NCBI GenBank assembly: GCA_041687095.1
Contig: JAWLCQ010000142.1
Location: forward strand, 1-13,186
Direction: 5' to 3'
Length of the DNA: 13,186 bases
DNA from: JAWLCQ01 sp041687095
GTDB taxonomy: Bacteria; Planctomycetota; Phycisphaerae; SM23-33
In this document: positions 1-6,783 of the stretch, one piece after another
Numbering within the stretch: position 1 is the stretch's first letter
Layout: every line of letters begins with the position of its first letter
Made by a program: the position numbers and the translations under genes
The notes under the pieces: generated by a model
Told to the model about the DNA's origin: nothing
Seen by the model: only the letters and a program-made list of their open reading frames with translations
The model's database searches: none

Positions 1-236
1 TGTCGGTGATGGGGGTGGCGGACCTGAGCCTGGCGCAGCAGCTCGACCCGTCCCTGACGACCTTCCGGCAGGAGCCCGTGGAGATCGGGCGGGTGGCGGT
101 GGAGATGCTGCTGAAACAGATCCAGTACGGGGTTCCGGACTCCCCGGTCAAGGTCCGGCTGGAGCCGATCATGACCGTTCGCAATTCGACGGCCCCCCCG
201 GGGGGGCCGCCGATCCGAGCTTCGGGTCGGGCTTAG
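1..236 (+). CDS. LacI/GalR-family transcriptional regulator, C-terminal fragment (5' end outside window)
   Basis: The frame is open from the window edge to a TAG at 234-236. About 78 residues are visible. The stretch DLSLAQQLDPSLTTFRQ, followed by EIGRVAVEMLLKQI and ending RLEPIMTVRNSTAPP, matches the last part of the periplasmic-binding-protein-like sensor domain of LacI/GalR repressors, where LTTxRQ, G-x-x-A-x-x-L and the terminal VR-ST-PP are family hallmarks. Such proteins bind operator DNA through an N-terminal helix-turn-helix and respond to a sugar or similar ligand; both the DNA-binding part and most of the ligand pocket lie upstream of the window. After the usual end the frame continues about 14 residues through a perfect CG palindrome (191-208), a slightly long tail for the family. 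The next gene is on the same strand, but the palindromic element between them argues against simple co-transcription. The regulated genes are not known. Confidence 0.85.
   Translation, partial: SVMGVADLSLAQQLDPSLTTFRQEPVEIGRVAVEMLLKQIQYGVPDSPVKVRLEPIMTVRNSTAPPGGPPIRASGRA
191..208. repeat. Perfect 18-bp C/G palindrome inside the regulator's 3' end
   Basis: GG, seven C, seven G and CC form a perfect self-complementary block inside the last codons of the LacI-type gene. It could fold in mRNA or extrude in DNA. No T-run follows, so it is not a standard terminator. Confidence 0.6.
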
Positions 237-238
237 AA

Positions 239-382
239 ACTGTTTCACAACCGGTGTCGGAAAGGGTGCCACCCTCAAGCCGCATGCTGTTCGCGGCTTG
301 GGGGTGTTGAGGCGTGGCCCCCCCAAGCGGCAAACAGCGCCGCTTGAGGGTGGCACCCAAGCCTTGCCGGTTGGGAAACAGT
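239..382. repeat. 144-bp imperfect palindromic element (MITE/REPIN-like)
   Basis: The outer arms at 239-254 (ACTGTTTCACAACCGG) and 367-382 (CCGGTTGGGAAACAGT) are inverted repeats matching at 15 of 16 positions. Inside them 264-280 (GGGTGCCACCCTCAAGC) and 342-358 are a perfect 17-bp inverted pair, and the homology continues with gaps toward the centre (about 281-306 against 316-341). The element begins two bases after the regulator's stop codon and ends about 27 bases before the next gene's Shine-Dalgarno. The GGGTGCCAC and GTGGCACCC ends are shared with the hairpin at 8703-8777. It has no coding capacity, so a non-autonomous mobile or REP-type element is likely; this is inference. As RNA it would form a large stem that could separate the two genes transcriptionally or protect the upstream message. 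Confidence 0.7.
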
Positions 383-409
383 CGCTTGGGTCGGAACCGT
401 TAACAATCA

Positions 410-416
410 AAGGAGG
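410..416 (+). promoter_or_regulatory. Strong Shine-Dalgarno for the TIGR03790-type gene
   Basis: AAGGAGG lies 9 nt before the ATG at 426 and fixes that start. It is the strongest ribosome binding site in the window. I could not identify a convincing -10/-35 pair between the palindromic element and this site. Confidence 0.85.
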
Positions 417-425
417 CTTTGAGAC

Positions 426-2786
426 ATGAAGAGGTTTGCGTACTCGCTCGCGGTGGCTCTTGCCCTGATCTGTCTGCTGCCGGCTCCGGCCGCCCTCGCC
501 GGGGGCGGGGGGCAGAATCTGTTGCTCGTCGTCAATCCCAACGACGAGGCCGCCCTCCGCGTCGCCGGCGCCTATCAGCAGATCCGCAACGTGCCCGACA
601 CCAACATCGTGTTCGTCGCCCCGCCCACCCGCGTGGGGAGCATGCTGCTGGGGATCACCGAGGCGCAGTTCAACGACCTGTATGTGTCGGCCATCAACGA
701 GGCGATCTCCTCCCGCGGGCTGGGCGGGAAGATCGACTACATCGCCGCCCTCGGGCAGCCGCACACCGTCACCCACGCCAACGCCACCGTCATGGGCCGC
801 ACCTACAACACCACCTCCCTCAGTCATGCCCTGCAGCAGTTGCCCAACCTCGGGGGCGCCTCGACCCTCGCCACGGCAGCTCCCGTCGTCAACGCCCTGT
901 ACCAGAGCTCCACGCAGTTCATCGTCGAGGGCAACACCTACCGCCATGAGCTGAAGTACGACCGGGGCGAGAACAACGCGATCCACAGCAGCGTGACGCA
1001 CAGCAACGGGCGGAGCTACATGATGGGCGGGCTGCTGGCGATGACGGGGCAGCACGGCAATAGCGTGCAGCAGGTGATCGACAATCTCCAGGTCACCGCC
1101 GCCGCCGATGGGCAGCGCCCCGAGGGGACGATCTACTTCATGGACGGGGGATCGACGGACCCGCGGGTCAACACGCGCAAGTCGCAGTGGAACGGGGCGA
1201 GTGCGCCCATCCCGCCGGAGCTGGACGCGCGGGGCATCCCGTGGCAGATCGTCGGCGGGACGAACACGGGGGGCACCCCGCGGAACCAGTCCAACATCCG
1301 CGGGGTTGTCGCAGGGGTCGGCGATCCGGACCTGCCGAACGGATCGACCTACACCCCGGGCTCGTGGGGCGACCACGTCACCAGCTACGGTGGGGCGTTC
1401 GGTGGGGCGGGGCAGGGCAAGATGAGCGAGTGGATCGCCGCCGGGTGCGCCGCCTCCTCCGGAACCGTCGTTGAGCCCCTCGCTGTCGCCTCACGCTTCC
1501 CGCACACCGCCCTGCACGTGTTCTCCGCCGACGGGTCCACCCTGGGCGAGGCCTACTACAAGAGCATCTACTACCCGCACCTCACGCAGTTCCTGGGCGA
1601 CCCGCTCGCCCAGCCCTACGCGGACGTCCCCGACGTGCAGCTCACCTCCGGTCCCGCGGAGGGGCAGACCGTCAGCGGGACCATCCAACTCGCCGCGGAG
1701 GGGACGCTCGACAACCCCCTCCTCGCCGCCGGCGTGGAGGCGCTGCAGCTCTACGTGGACGGCAGGTTCGTCCAGCAGATCTCCGCCGCCCAGGGGACGT
1801 TCAACGTCAACACCGCGCTGCTCTCCGACGGGCGACATGAACTCCGCGTCGTCGCCATCAACGACGCCGCCGCCGAATCGCAGGCCCTCGCGGTCCGTCA
1901 CGTCACCGTCAACAACACCGGCCGCTCGGTCTCCGGCCCCGCCGCGCCCCTCACCGCCGCCCACGACGCGCAGGTCGCCATCCCCCTGACCGCCGCGGCG
2001 GGCAACGGGCAAGTGCAGCGGGTGGAGCTGCGGCACCTGGGGCGGACGGTGGGGCAGGTGAGCGGTGCGGGCGGACAGGTGACGGTGGACGCGTCCCAGT
2101 TGGCGTTCGGGGACAACCGCCTCACCCCCGTCGCCGTCTACACCGACGGGAAGGAGGTCGCGGGCGACCCGATCACGCTCAAGCGCCAGTTCCATGTCCT
2201 GAGCGGCCGCTCGCAGACCCCCGCCGATGTTCGCACCCCCGGGGCGCGGGTGGAGTACTTCTTCGACAAGGGCCAGGACTGGACCAGCGACGTGGACTTC
2301 GCCGCCACCCCCGACGCCGTCGTCGACGGGGTCGCCAAGCTCGACTTCAACGCCAGCCACATCCCCGGGGGTAACGCCAAGGAGCACGTCGCCTACCGCG
2401 CGACGGGGGCGTTCTACGTCCCCGAACCGGCCGAGTACTCCTTCTGGGTGGGGATGAACTACACCGCCTCGGCACTGTCGATCGACGGGGAACTGCTGCA
2501 CATGATCGGTGCGGCGAGGAACGCGGGGACCAACGGGGTGGATGCGTGCGTGTCGATTTTCCTCGACGAGGGCGAGCACGACCTGGAGCTGCTGGTCAGC
2601 AACAACTACCTGAGTGTGAACTGGTCGTACAGCGTGGTGGCGTACATGCGCGGGCCTGACGGGGTGACGCGGCTGCTGGATAACACGATCCTCTACACCG
2701 TTCCCGAACCGTCGTCTGTGGTATGCTTCGGTCTGCTGGTGCTGGCGGTGCGGCGGAGGAGGGGCGGCGAGAAGGGGCAGCGATAG
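426..2786 (+). CDS. TIGR03790-type exported protein with Ig-like segments, PA14-like region and PEP-CTERM sorting signal
   Basis: The protein has 786 aa. Residues 1-25 are a signal peptide (MKR, hydrophobic core, cleavage after ALA). Residues about 30-400 match the TIGR03790 family: an N-terminal NLLLVVNPND...AYQQIRNVPDTNIV block, then GDHVTSYGG (315-323), MSEWIAAG (333-340), SSGTVVEP (344-351), EAYYKSI (375-381) and FLGDPLAQPYA (389-399). Residues about 405-495 and 500-590 look like two Ig-like beta segments (first: VDGRFVQQI, DGRHELRVVAIN). Residues about 605-745 resemble a PA14 carbohydrate-binding domain. Residues 759-779 are a PEP-CTERM signal: VPEPSS, a short hydrophobic stretch, then RRRR. 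TIGR03790 proteins are uncharacterised but occur in genomes with exosortase, which processes PEP-CTERM tails, so export and surface attachment or release are expected. No exosortase gene is in the window. The catalytic role, if any, is unknown. An AAGGAGG site supports the start. The last codons may overlap the edge of dispersed repeat R1. Confidence 0.85.
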   Translation: MKRFAYSLAVALALICLLPAPAALAGGGGQNLLLVVNPNDEAALRVAGAYQQIRNVPDTNIVFVAPPTRVGSMLLGITEAQFNDLYVSAINEAISSRGLGGKIDYIAALGQPHTVTHANATVMGRTYNTTSLSHALQQLPNLGGASTLATAAPVVNALYQSSTQFIVEGNTYRHELKYDRGENNAIHSSVTHSNGRSYMMGGLLAMTGQHGNSVQQVIDNLQVTAAADGQRPEGTIYFMDGGSTDPRVNTRKSQWNGASAPIPPELDARGIPWQIVGGTNTGGTPRNQSNIRGVVAGVGDPDLPNGSTYTPGSWGDHVTSYGGAFGGAGQGKMSEWIAAGCAASSGTVVEPLAVASRFPHTALHVFSADGSTLGEAYYKSIYYPHLTQFLGDPLAQPYADVPDVQLTSGPAEGQTVSGTIQLAAEGTLDNPLLAAGVEALQLYVDGRFVQQISAAQGTFNVNTALLSDGRHELRVVAINDAAAESQALAVRHVTVNNTGRSVSGPAAPLTAAHDAQVAIPLTAAAGNGQVQRVELRHLGRTVGQVSGAGGQVTVDASQLAFGDNRLTPVAVYTDGKEVAGDPITLKRQFHVLSGRSQTPADVRTPGARVEYFFDKGQDWTSDVDFAATPDAVVDGVAKLDFNASHIPGGNAKEHVAYRATGAFYVPEPAEYSFWVGMNYTASALSIDGELLHMIGAARNAGTNGVDACVSIFLDEGEHDLELLVSNNYLSVNWSYSVVAYMRGPDGVTRLLDNTILYTVPEPSSVVCFGLLVLAVRRRRGGEKGQR

Positions 2787-2799
2787 ACTGTCCCCGTTC

Positions 2800-2987
2800 G
2801 TAACCGTTCACGGGAGTCTCCGCATTCAAACTCGGGCCCGCCCCGACAAAAGGGGCAGGCCGCGCCGCCCCGGAAAAGGGGACAGGCACCTGCGCGGCGA
2901 ACGGCAGCCGCTCCGGAGCCAGTCCCCTTTTCCGGGGCACCAGTCCCCTTTTCCGCGGCGCCAGTCCCCTTTTCCGGGGCTCCCTGC
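2800..2987. repeat. Dispersed repeat R1 (same family as 10828-10946), in the convergent spacer
   Basis: R1 starts with GTAACCGTTCACGGGAGT (2800-2817), identical to 10828-10845. It continues with a 25-bp block at 2874-2898 identical to 10874-10898, and ends GGCTCCCTGC like R2. Its core is a 16-bp perfect inverted pair, CCCCGGAAAAGGGGAC (2868-2883) with 2922-2937. R1 is longer than R2 because it has an extra copy of the AAAAGGGGCAGGC segment (near 2848-2860) and three rather than one of the GTCCCC unit. It fills most of the 262-bp spacer 2787-3048 between two convergent genes. The stem could act as a bidirectional transcription barrier, but there is no clean T-run. The family looks REP-like; no transposase is nearby. 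Confidence 0.75.
2919..2981. repeat. Three tandem 21-bp units within R1
   Basis: Units at 2919-2939, 2940-2960 and 2961-2981 share CCAGTCCCCTTTTCC and differ only at the last few bases. The period is exactly 21 bp, about two turns of DNA. R2 has a single unit, so this is local expansion. Read on the minus strand it would give EKGTGAP-like heptads, which I take as a by-product. Confidence 0.85.
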
Positions 2988-3048
2988 GCGGGGGGCGTCT
3001 GCCGGCGATGACGGGGCCCTCGCTTCATGCCCCGGACGCCTTCGCCGC

Positions 3049-3756
3049 CTACTGCCGGTTGTAGTTCGGGCGGGTGGCGTTCCAGAGGTGGGGGGGGAGG
3101 GGGGGGTTGGTGGGCTTGAGCACGCGGGGCTTGATGGGCCGGGCGGGGTTGCCCCCGCAGATCGTCATGGCCGGGAGGTCCTTGACCACCACGGACCCGC
3201 CGGCGGCGACGGCGCCTTCGTGGAGCGTCACGCCCGGGCCGACGAACGTGCTCGCCCCGACCCACGCCCCGTCCTTGACGGTGATCTCCCCGATGACGAG
3301 CCCGAAGGTGGGCTCGTAGGGGTCATGCCCGCCCGTACACAGGAACGCGCGCTGCGAGATGCACACGTTGTTGCCGATGCGGATGGGCACGAGGGTGTAG
3401 AGGTTCGCCTCGTACCCGACCCAGCAGTTGTCGCCCATCGTCAGCCGCCAGGGCAGGAAGACCTCGACGGCGCGGATGACGCAGTTCTTCCCGATCTTGG
3501 CCCCGAACGCCCGCAGCAGCCACACGCGGACGTCGTTGAAGAACTGCCCGAAGAACGTCTGGCAGGGCAGGTGCTGCATGAGCGGCATGCCGATCCAGCG
3601 CCACAGCGAGACGACGAGCTTGCTTCGGCCCATGTCCCACCAGGAGTCGTCGTAGCGCGACAGGTCGATGTCCCGCCAGGTCAGCTCCCGCTCGGCGGCG
3701 GGGGGCTCAGAGAGCGGGGGAGGCGCCGGTGTCCGGTCGTCAGTGTTCGTGCTCAT
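3049..3756 (-). CDS. WcaF-like hexapeptide-repeat O-acetyltransferase
   Basis: The protein has 235 aa. The N-terminus (1-25) is a Pro-rich tail. Residues about 50-90 (LWRWIGMPLM, then RVWLLRAFGAKIG) match the lead-in of putative colanic-acid acetyltransferases of the WcaF type. Residues about 88-205 form a left-handed beta-helix of hexapeptide repeats (IGKNCVI, MGDNCWVGYEANLY, IRIGNNVCISQ, FVGPGVTLHEGAVAAGGSVV). The likely catalytic His is H144 in LCTGGHD, and GGNPARPIKPR (201-211) is the usual end of the CoA-binding helix. The family transfers acetyl from acetyl-CoA to sugars of surface polysaccharides; the substrate here is unknown. No glycosyltransferase or wzx/wzy gene lies beside it, so it stands outside a visible polysaccharide cluster. 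The ATG at 3756 is chosen over one at 3798 because family similarity begins well after it and a TATAAT box lies 7 nt upstream. Confidence 0.88.
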   Translation of the reverse strand: MSTNTDDRTPAPPPLSEPPAAERELTWRDIDLSRYDDSWWDMGRSKLVVSLWRWIGMPLMQHLPCQTFFGQFFNDVRVWLLRAFGAKIGKNCVIRAVEVFLPWRLTMGDNCWVGYEANLYTLVPIRIGNNVCISQRAFLCTGGHDPYEPTFGLVIGEITVKDGAWVGASTFVGPGVTLHEGAVAAGGSVVVKDLPAMTICGGNPARPIKPRVLKPTNPPLPPHLWNATRPNYNRQ

Positions 3757-3798
3757 CCCGCGGATTATACCCGTGCAGCCCTGAATCGGGAGGGGCAA
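3757..3798 (-). promoter_or_regulatory. Promoter of the acetyltransferase gene, probably leaderless
   Basis: On the minus strand a perfect -10, TATAAT (3769-3764), is followed by CCGCGGG and then directly by the ATG. With usual spacing the first transcribed base would be at or next to the A of ATG, so there is no room for a Shine-Dalgarno. No good TTGACA lies 16-18 bp upstream. TTGCCCCTCC sits 23 bp upstream (from 3798), at the same place as a similar motif at dus. Confidence 0.6.
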
Positions 3799-3824
3799 GC
3801 AGGGATGCAGGGGATGCAGGGGAT
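3799..3824. repeat. Short tandem GCAGGGGAT repeat
   Basis: GCAGGGAT (3799-3806) is followed by two exact GCAGGGGAT units (3807-3815, 3816-3824). The same units appear inverted at 8879-8895 (ATCCCCTGC, ATTCCTGC), so this is a small dispersed family. It lies in the 288-bp spacer 3757-4044. Confidence 0.65.
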
Positions 3825-3840
3825 GTCCATGAGCGAAGAT

Positions 3841-3877
3841 GAACGCGGATCAAGACCAAAGCGCCTCATCCGCGTTC
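3841..3877. repeat. Perfect 10-bp inverted repeat
   Basis: GAACGCGGAT (3841-3850) pairs perfectly with ATCCGCGTTC (3868-3877) across a 17-nt loop. No T-run follows on either strand. It lies downstream of the transglutaminase gene and upstream of the acetyltransferase promoter. A weaker palindromic area follows (CCCAATTCAC at 3880-3889 against GTGAATGGG at 3963-3971) and contains two CACGGCACCC motifs. Confidence 0.55.
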
Positions 3878-3980
3878 CACCCAATTCACGGCACCCGCAG
3901 GCAGTGTCGGCTGGACGTGGTTGCTGCGCTGCACTCCGCAAACCACGGCACCCACTCGAAAAGTGAATGGGATGCGCATC

Positions 3981-4022
3981 ACCTCTAACCTCTCGCCTCT
4001 AACCTCTCACCTCTAACCTCTC
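3981..4022. repeat. Three tandem 14-bp units
   Basis: Units 3981-3994, 3995-4008 and 4009-4022 read ACCTCTAACCTCTC, with one A-to-G change at the start of the second. The array is strand-asymmetric (pyrimidine-rich on the plus strand) and ends 22 bases from the transglutaminase stop, so it would be in that gene's 3' UTR. Confidence 0.8.
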
Positions 4023-4044
4023 ACCTGAGAAAGGGCCCTCGCCT

Positions 4045-5658
4045 TCATCGTTCCACCTTCACTTCGGTGACGGTGAACTGCCCGATGTTCTGCACGAGTT
4101 CGAACAGGTTGCCCATCCCGTCGGGCAGGATGGACAGCGTGATGTGTCCGGGCGTGAACAGGCCGAGGGCGGCGTCGGAGTCGACCCAGCGGTCCTCGAC
4201 CCACGCGCGGAACCACGCGTGCCCGACGAACACCGCGTCCTTGCCCGCCCAGTGGTCCGTGTAGGCGTAGCCCTGCACCACCTGCGCGGGAATGCCCGCC
4301 GCCCGGCAGAGGGCAGCGGCGAGGACGGCATGCTCGGTGCAGTCGCCCTTGCGGGTCTCGGCGACCTCGGCGGCCGTCGCGTACCCCACCGACAGCGTCT
4401 GCTCGGTGATGTACTCGGAGACGAACCGGGTGATGTTCCGCACGGCCGACGCCGTGTCGGTGGCCGCCCCGACCGCCTGCGGGACCAGCGCCTTGACCCG
4501 CTCGTCGTCGCACTGCAGGTAGCGGGTGGGCTGGAGCGACTCCAGGAGTTCCTTGTTCTCCCCCCGGTAGGGGAAGGCCGCTTCGGTGGGGGCAGCGGCG
4601 CGGCGGACCGTCACGGTCGTCGTCCCGTCGTCGTTGTGGCGGACGGTTTGCCAGGAGGTCTGGGGCAGGTCGAGCTTCGTCTCGCCCTTGGGCGTCAGGC
4701 GGTAGGTGATGGCCTTGGCCTCGTGGGGCTTCTGGATGGCGGTGGGGGAGGCGATGACGGCCGCGTTGAGGAAGTCCACGGCGTCGTTGGGGCTCAGGGC
4801 GAAGTCGCGGGTGCAGGCGATCATCTCGAACTGCGTCCCCGCCAGGGGCAGGGCCATCTTCAAGGTGTTGGACTGCTGGTCGGCGTAGAGCGTGCTGAGG
4901 AGCTGCGAGCCCCCCATCCGCATGGTCATGTCGATCCGCGTCAGGCGGACGACGCGCCCGAGCAGGTCCACCTCCTCGCGCGGGCCCACGCGGATGTCGT
5001 GGTCCACCATGGAGGCGCTGGCGGGGTCGAAGACGCGGGCGGAGTAGGTCGTGCCCTCCGCGAGCCCCTTGCGGATCGTCAGCAGGCGGAAGCCCTCGGG
5101 GAGCAGCGCCCCCTGGGGCCACTCCCGCGTCTCCGTTCGCTTGCGTCCCCCGGCGGTGACGTCGAGGGTGAGCTTTCCGTCGCGGATGGTCCCGCGCGAG
5201 ACCTGCTCCATCATGCCCCCGAGGTTCATGCGGGCCTCGAAGGACAGGGGCTGCCCGTCCTCCGTTTCCACCGCGCGGTCGCTGGCGGAGATCTTCATCG
5301 ACACCCCGCCGCGGCCCAGGGCGAACCGTGCCGCCGTCTCTGTCACCACCTGCCCGGCCTCGGCGCGGCGAGTGGCGCGCATGTGGCCGACCTTCTTGCC
5401 CTGGAGGTAGACGGCGTACCAGGTGGTGTCCCCCGGGGCCGCGTCCGCCGGCGCCTCCCGGGCGGCGTCAGCGGCGGGGGCGGTACTTGGGGCGGGGCGG
5501 TCGGAGGGCTCCTGGGGCGCGGGGCGCGTCGTCCCGCGCTCGGCCGCGTCCTCGGCGGCGCGGCTGGGTGCGGGGCCGACGAGCCAGCCCAGGAGGAACG
5601 CCGTTGCGAGCACGGGGGCGAGCGTACGCGGACTCCGGAGCTGGCGGGGGCGGATCAT
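4045..5658 (-). CDS. Exported or membrane-anchored transglutaminase-like cysteine protein
   Basis: The protein has 537 aa. Residues about 13-34 are a signal peptide or membrane anchor (LAPVLATAFLLGWLVG, then APSRAAE), followed by a Pro/Ala-rich linker to about 75. Residues about 78-285 are a beta-rich region of unknown role that opens TTWYAVYLQGKKVGHM, a pattern common in front of bacterial transglutaminase cores. Residues about 400-500 are the transglutaminase core: Cys440 in RKGDCTEHAVL, His480 in VGHAWFRAW and Asp495 in WVDSDAAL, a complete Cys-His-Asp triad. The family includes cysteine proteases, amidases and cross-linking enzymes, so the reaction here cannot be named. The active domain should lie outside the cytoplasmic membrane. 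The start overlaps the dus stop as ATGA, and GGGAG about 10 nt upstream can serve as ribosome binding site, so translational coupling with dus is likely. Confidence 0.85.
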   Translation of the reverse strand: MIRPRQLRSPRTLAPVLATAFLLGWLVGPAPSRAAEDAAERGTTRPAPQEPSDRPAPSTAPAADAAREAPADAAPGDTTWYAVYLQGKKVGHMRATRRAEAGQVVTETAARFALGRGGVSMKISASDRAVETEDGQPLSFEARMNLGGMMEQVSRGTIRDGKLTLDVTAGGRKRTETREWPQGALLPEGFRLLTIRKGLAEGTTYSARVFDPASASMVDHDIRVGPREEVDLLGRVVRLTRIDMTMRMGGSQLLSTLYADQQSNTLKMALPLAGTQFEMIACTRDFALSPNDAVDFLNAAVIASPTAIQKPHEAKAITYRLTPKGETKLDLPQTSWQTVRHNDDGTTTVTVRRAAAPTEAAFPYRGENKELLESLQPTRYLQCDDERVKALVPQAVGAATDTASAVRNITRFVSEYITEQTLSVGYATAAEVAETRKGDCTEHAVLAAALCRAAGIPAQVVQGYAYTDHWAGKDAVFVGHAWFRAWVEDRWVDSDAALGLFTPGHITLSILPDGMGNLFELVQNIGQFTVTEVKVER

Positions 5659-6725
5659 TCGTCGTTCTCCCAGTCATCAGAGGCGTCGGGGATCCCGGCG
5701 GTCGCGGCCGGGACGGTTTCCCCGCCTGCATGGTATCCGGGGCAGTAGTAGCGGTCCAGCACGCGGTGCCAGTCGTCGGGGGTGTGGACGGCGACGAAGG
5801 CCATGCGGAGGATCCGCGGGTTGGGGTGCATCCTCGCGTACTTAATGCCGAACTTCCGCATGATCTTGGGGCCCACCTGCGGGCCGTACAGTTCCAGGGC
5901 GGCCGTGAAGTGCTCGAGCATGACCTCCCGCTGCTCCTGGAGGGAGGGGCGGTGGATCTCGCGTCCGGCGGCGAGGTCCTGGACCTGGCGGAAGAACCAG
6001 GGGTTCCCGATGCCCCCGCGGGCGACGATGACCCCGTTGACGCCCGTTTCGCGGAGCATCCGCAGGGCGTGGGCGGGGCTCAGGATGTCGCCCGAGCCGA
6101 TGAGGACCGCCTGCGGGTGGCGCTGGCGGAGGGAGGCGAGGAAGTCCCAGTCGGCGGGCCCGGCGTACTTGACCCCGACGGAGCGGGCGTGCATGGTGAC
6201 GGCGGCGGCCCCGGCGTCGAGGCAGCGGGCCGTCACCTCATAGCCGTTGTCGCTCGTCTCCGCCGAACCGAACCGCTGACGGACCTTGACGGTGACGGGG
6301 CGGTCGGCGACGGCGAGGACGGCGCGGGTGATGCGCTCGATCTGCTCGGGCTCCTGCATGAGCCACCCGCCGCGCCGCCGCCGCAAAGCCTTGTTGACCG
6401 GGCAGGCGAAGTTGAGGTCGATCACGTCAAAGCCGATCTTGCACAGCTCGCCCGCCGCGCGGGCCATCTCCTCGGGCTCGTTGCCGATGAGCTGCCCCGC
6501 CGTGGGGGTGTCCTCGGGGCACGACGCCAGCAGCGTCGCCGTCTGCCGCCCGTGGCGGGACGAGAGCAGGCGGTCGAGCATCATCTCCGTCGTGCAGTAC
6601 CTCGCCCCCATCCGCCGGCAGAGCATGCGGTACGGCAGGTCCGAGTACCCCGCGAGGGGCGCGAGCATCACGGGCATGTCGACCTCGATGGGCCCGATCC
6701 GCAGTGGTTTCAGAACGTCACTCAT
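5655..6725 (-). CDS. dus: tRNA-dihydrouridine synthase (Dus family)
   Basis: The protein has 356 aa, a usual Dus length. It reduces specific uridines of tRNA to dihydrouridine with FMN and NADPH. Visible motifs: MLAPLAGYSDLPYR (20-33, FMN-binding loop), DLNFACPVNKA (103-113) with catalytic Cys108, VTVKVRQRF (144-152), TMHARSV (177-183) with GPADW (189-193), IGSGDI (209-214) and ARGGIGNPWFF (235-245). These make a full TIM-barrel Dus, nearest in style to DusB, although the segment after the Cys reads RRRRGGWLM rather than the common small-residue loop. Residues about 330-356 are an extra acidic tail. The frame stays open upstream to 7247 through repeats, but similarity starts at MSDVLKPLRIG, and a TATACT box lies 7 nt before that ATG. 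The stop overlaps the transglutaminase start by four bases. Confidence 0.92.
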   Translation of the reverse strand: MSDVLKPLRIGPIEVDMPVMLAPLAGYSDLPYRMLCRRMGARYCTTEMMLDRLLSSRHGRQTATLLASCPEDTPTAGQLIGNEPEEMARAAGELCKIGFDVIDLNFACPVNKALRRRRGGWLMQEPEQIERITRAVLAVADRPVTVKVRQRFGSAETSDNGYEVTARCLDAGAAAVTMHARSVGVKYAGPADWDFLASLRQRHPQAVLIGSGDILSPAHALRMLRETGVNGVIVARGGIGNPWFFRQVQDLAAGREIHRPSLQEQREVMLEHFTAALELYGPQVGPKIMRKFGIKYARMHPNPRILRMAFVAVHTPDDWHRVLDRYYCPGYHAGGETVPAATAGIPDASDDWENDE

Positions 6726-6767
6726 GAGGGCGAGTATAACGGATTCGGCCGCGGGCGGAGGGGGAAA
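6726..6767 (-). promoter_or_regulatory. Promoter of dus, probably leaderless
   Basis: On the minus strand TATACT (6738-6733) is followed by CGCCCTC and then the ATG, the same 7-nt gap as at the acetyltransferase gene. No Shine-Dalgarno is visible. TTTCCCCCTCCG begins at 6767, exactly as far from the -10 as TTGCCCCTCCCG is at the other gene. Confidence 0.55.
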
Positions 6768-6783
6768 GGAGCGAGGGATCTGG

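Noticed and set aside
2693..3265. Minus-strand frame with EKGTG-type heptads over R1
   Set aside because: The heptads come from the 21-bp tandem repeat and the frame overlaps the acetyltransferase in another phase.
4144..5748. Long plus-strand frame antisense to the transglutaminase gene
   Set aside because: No domain; the minus-strand frame has a signal peptide, a catalytic triad and coupling to dus.
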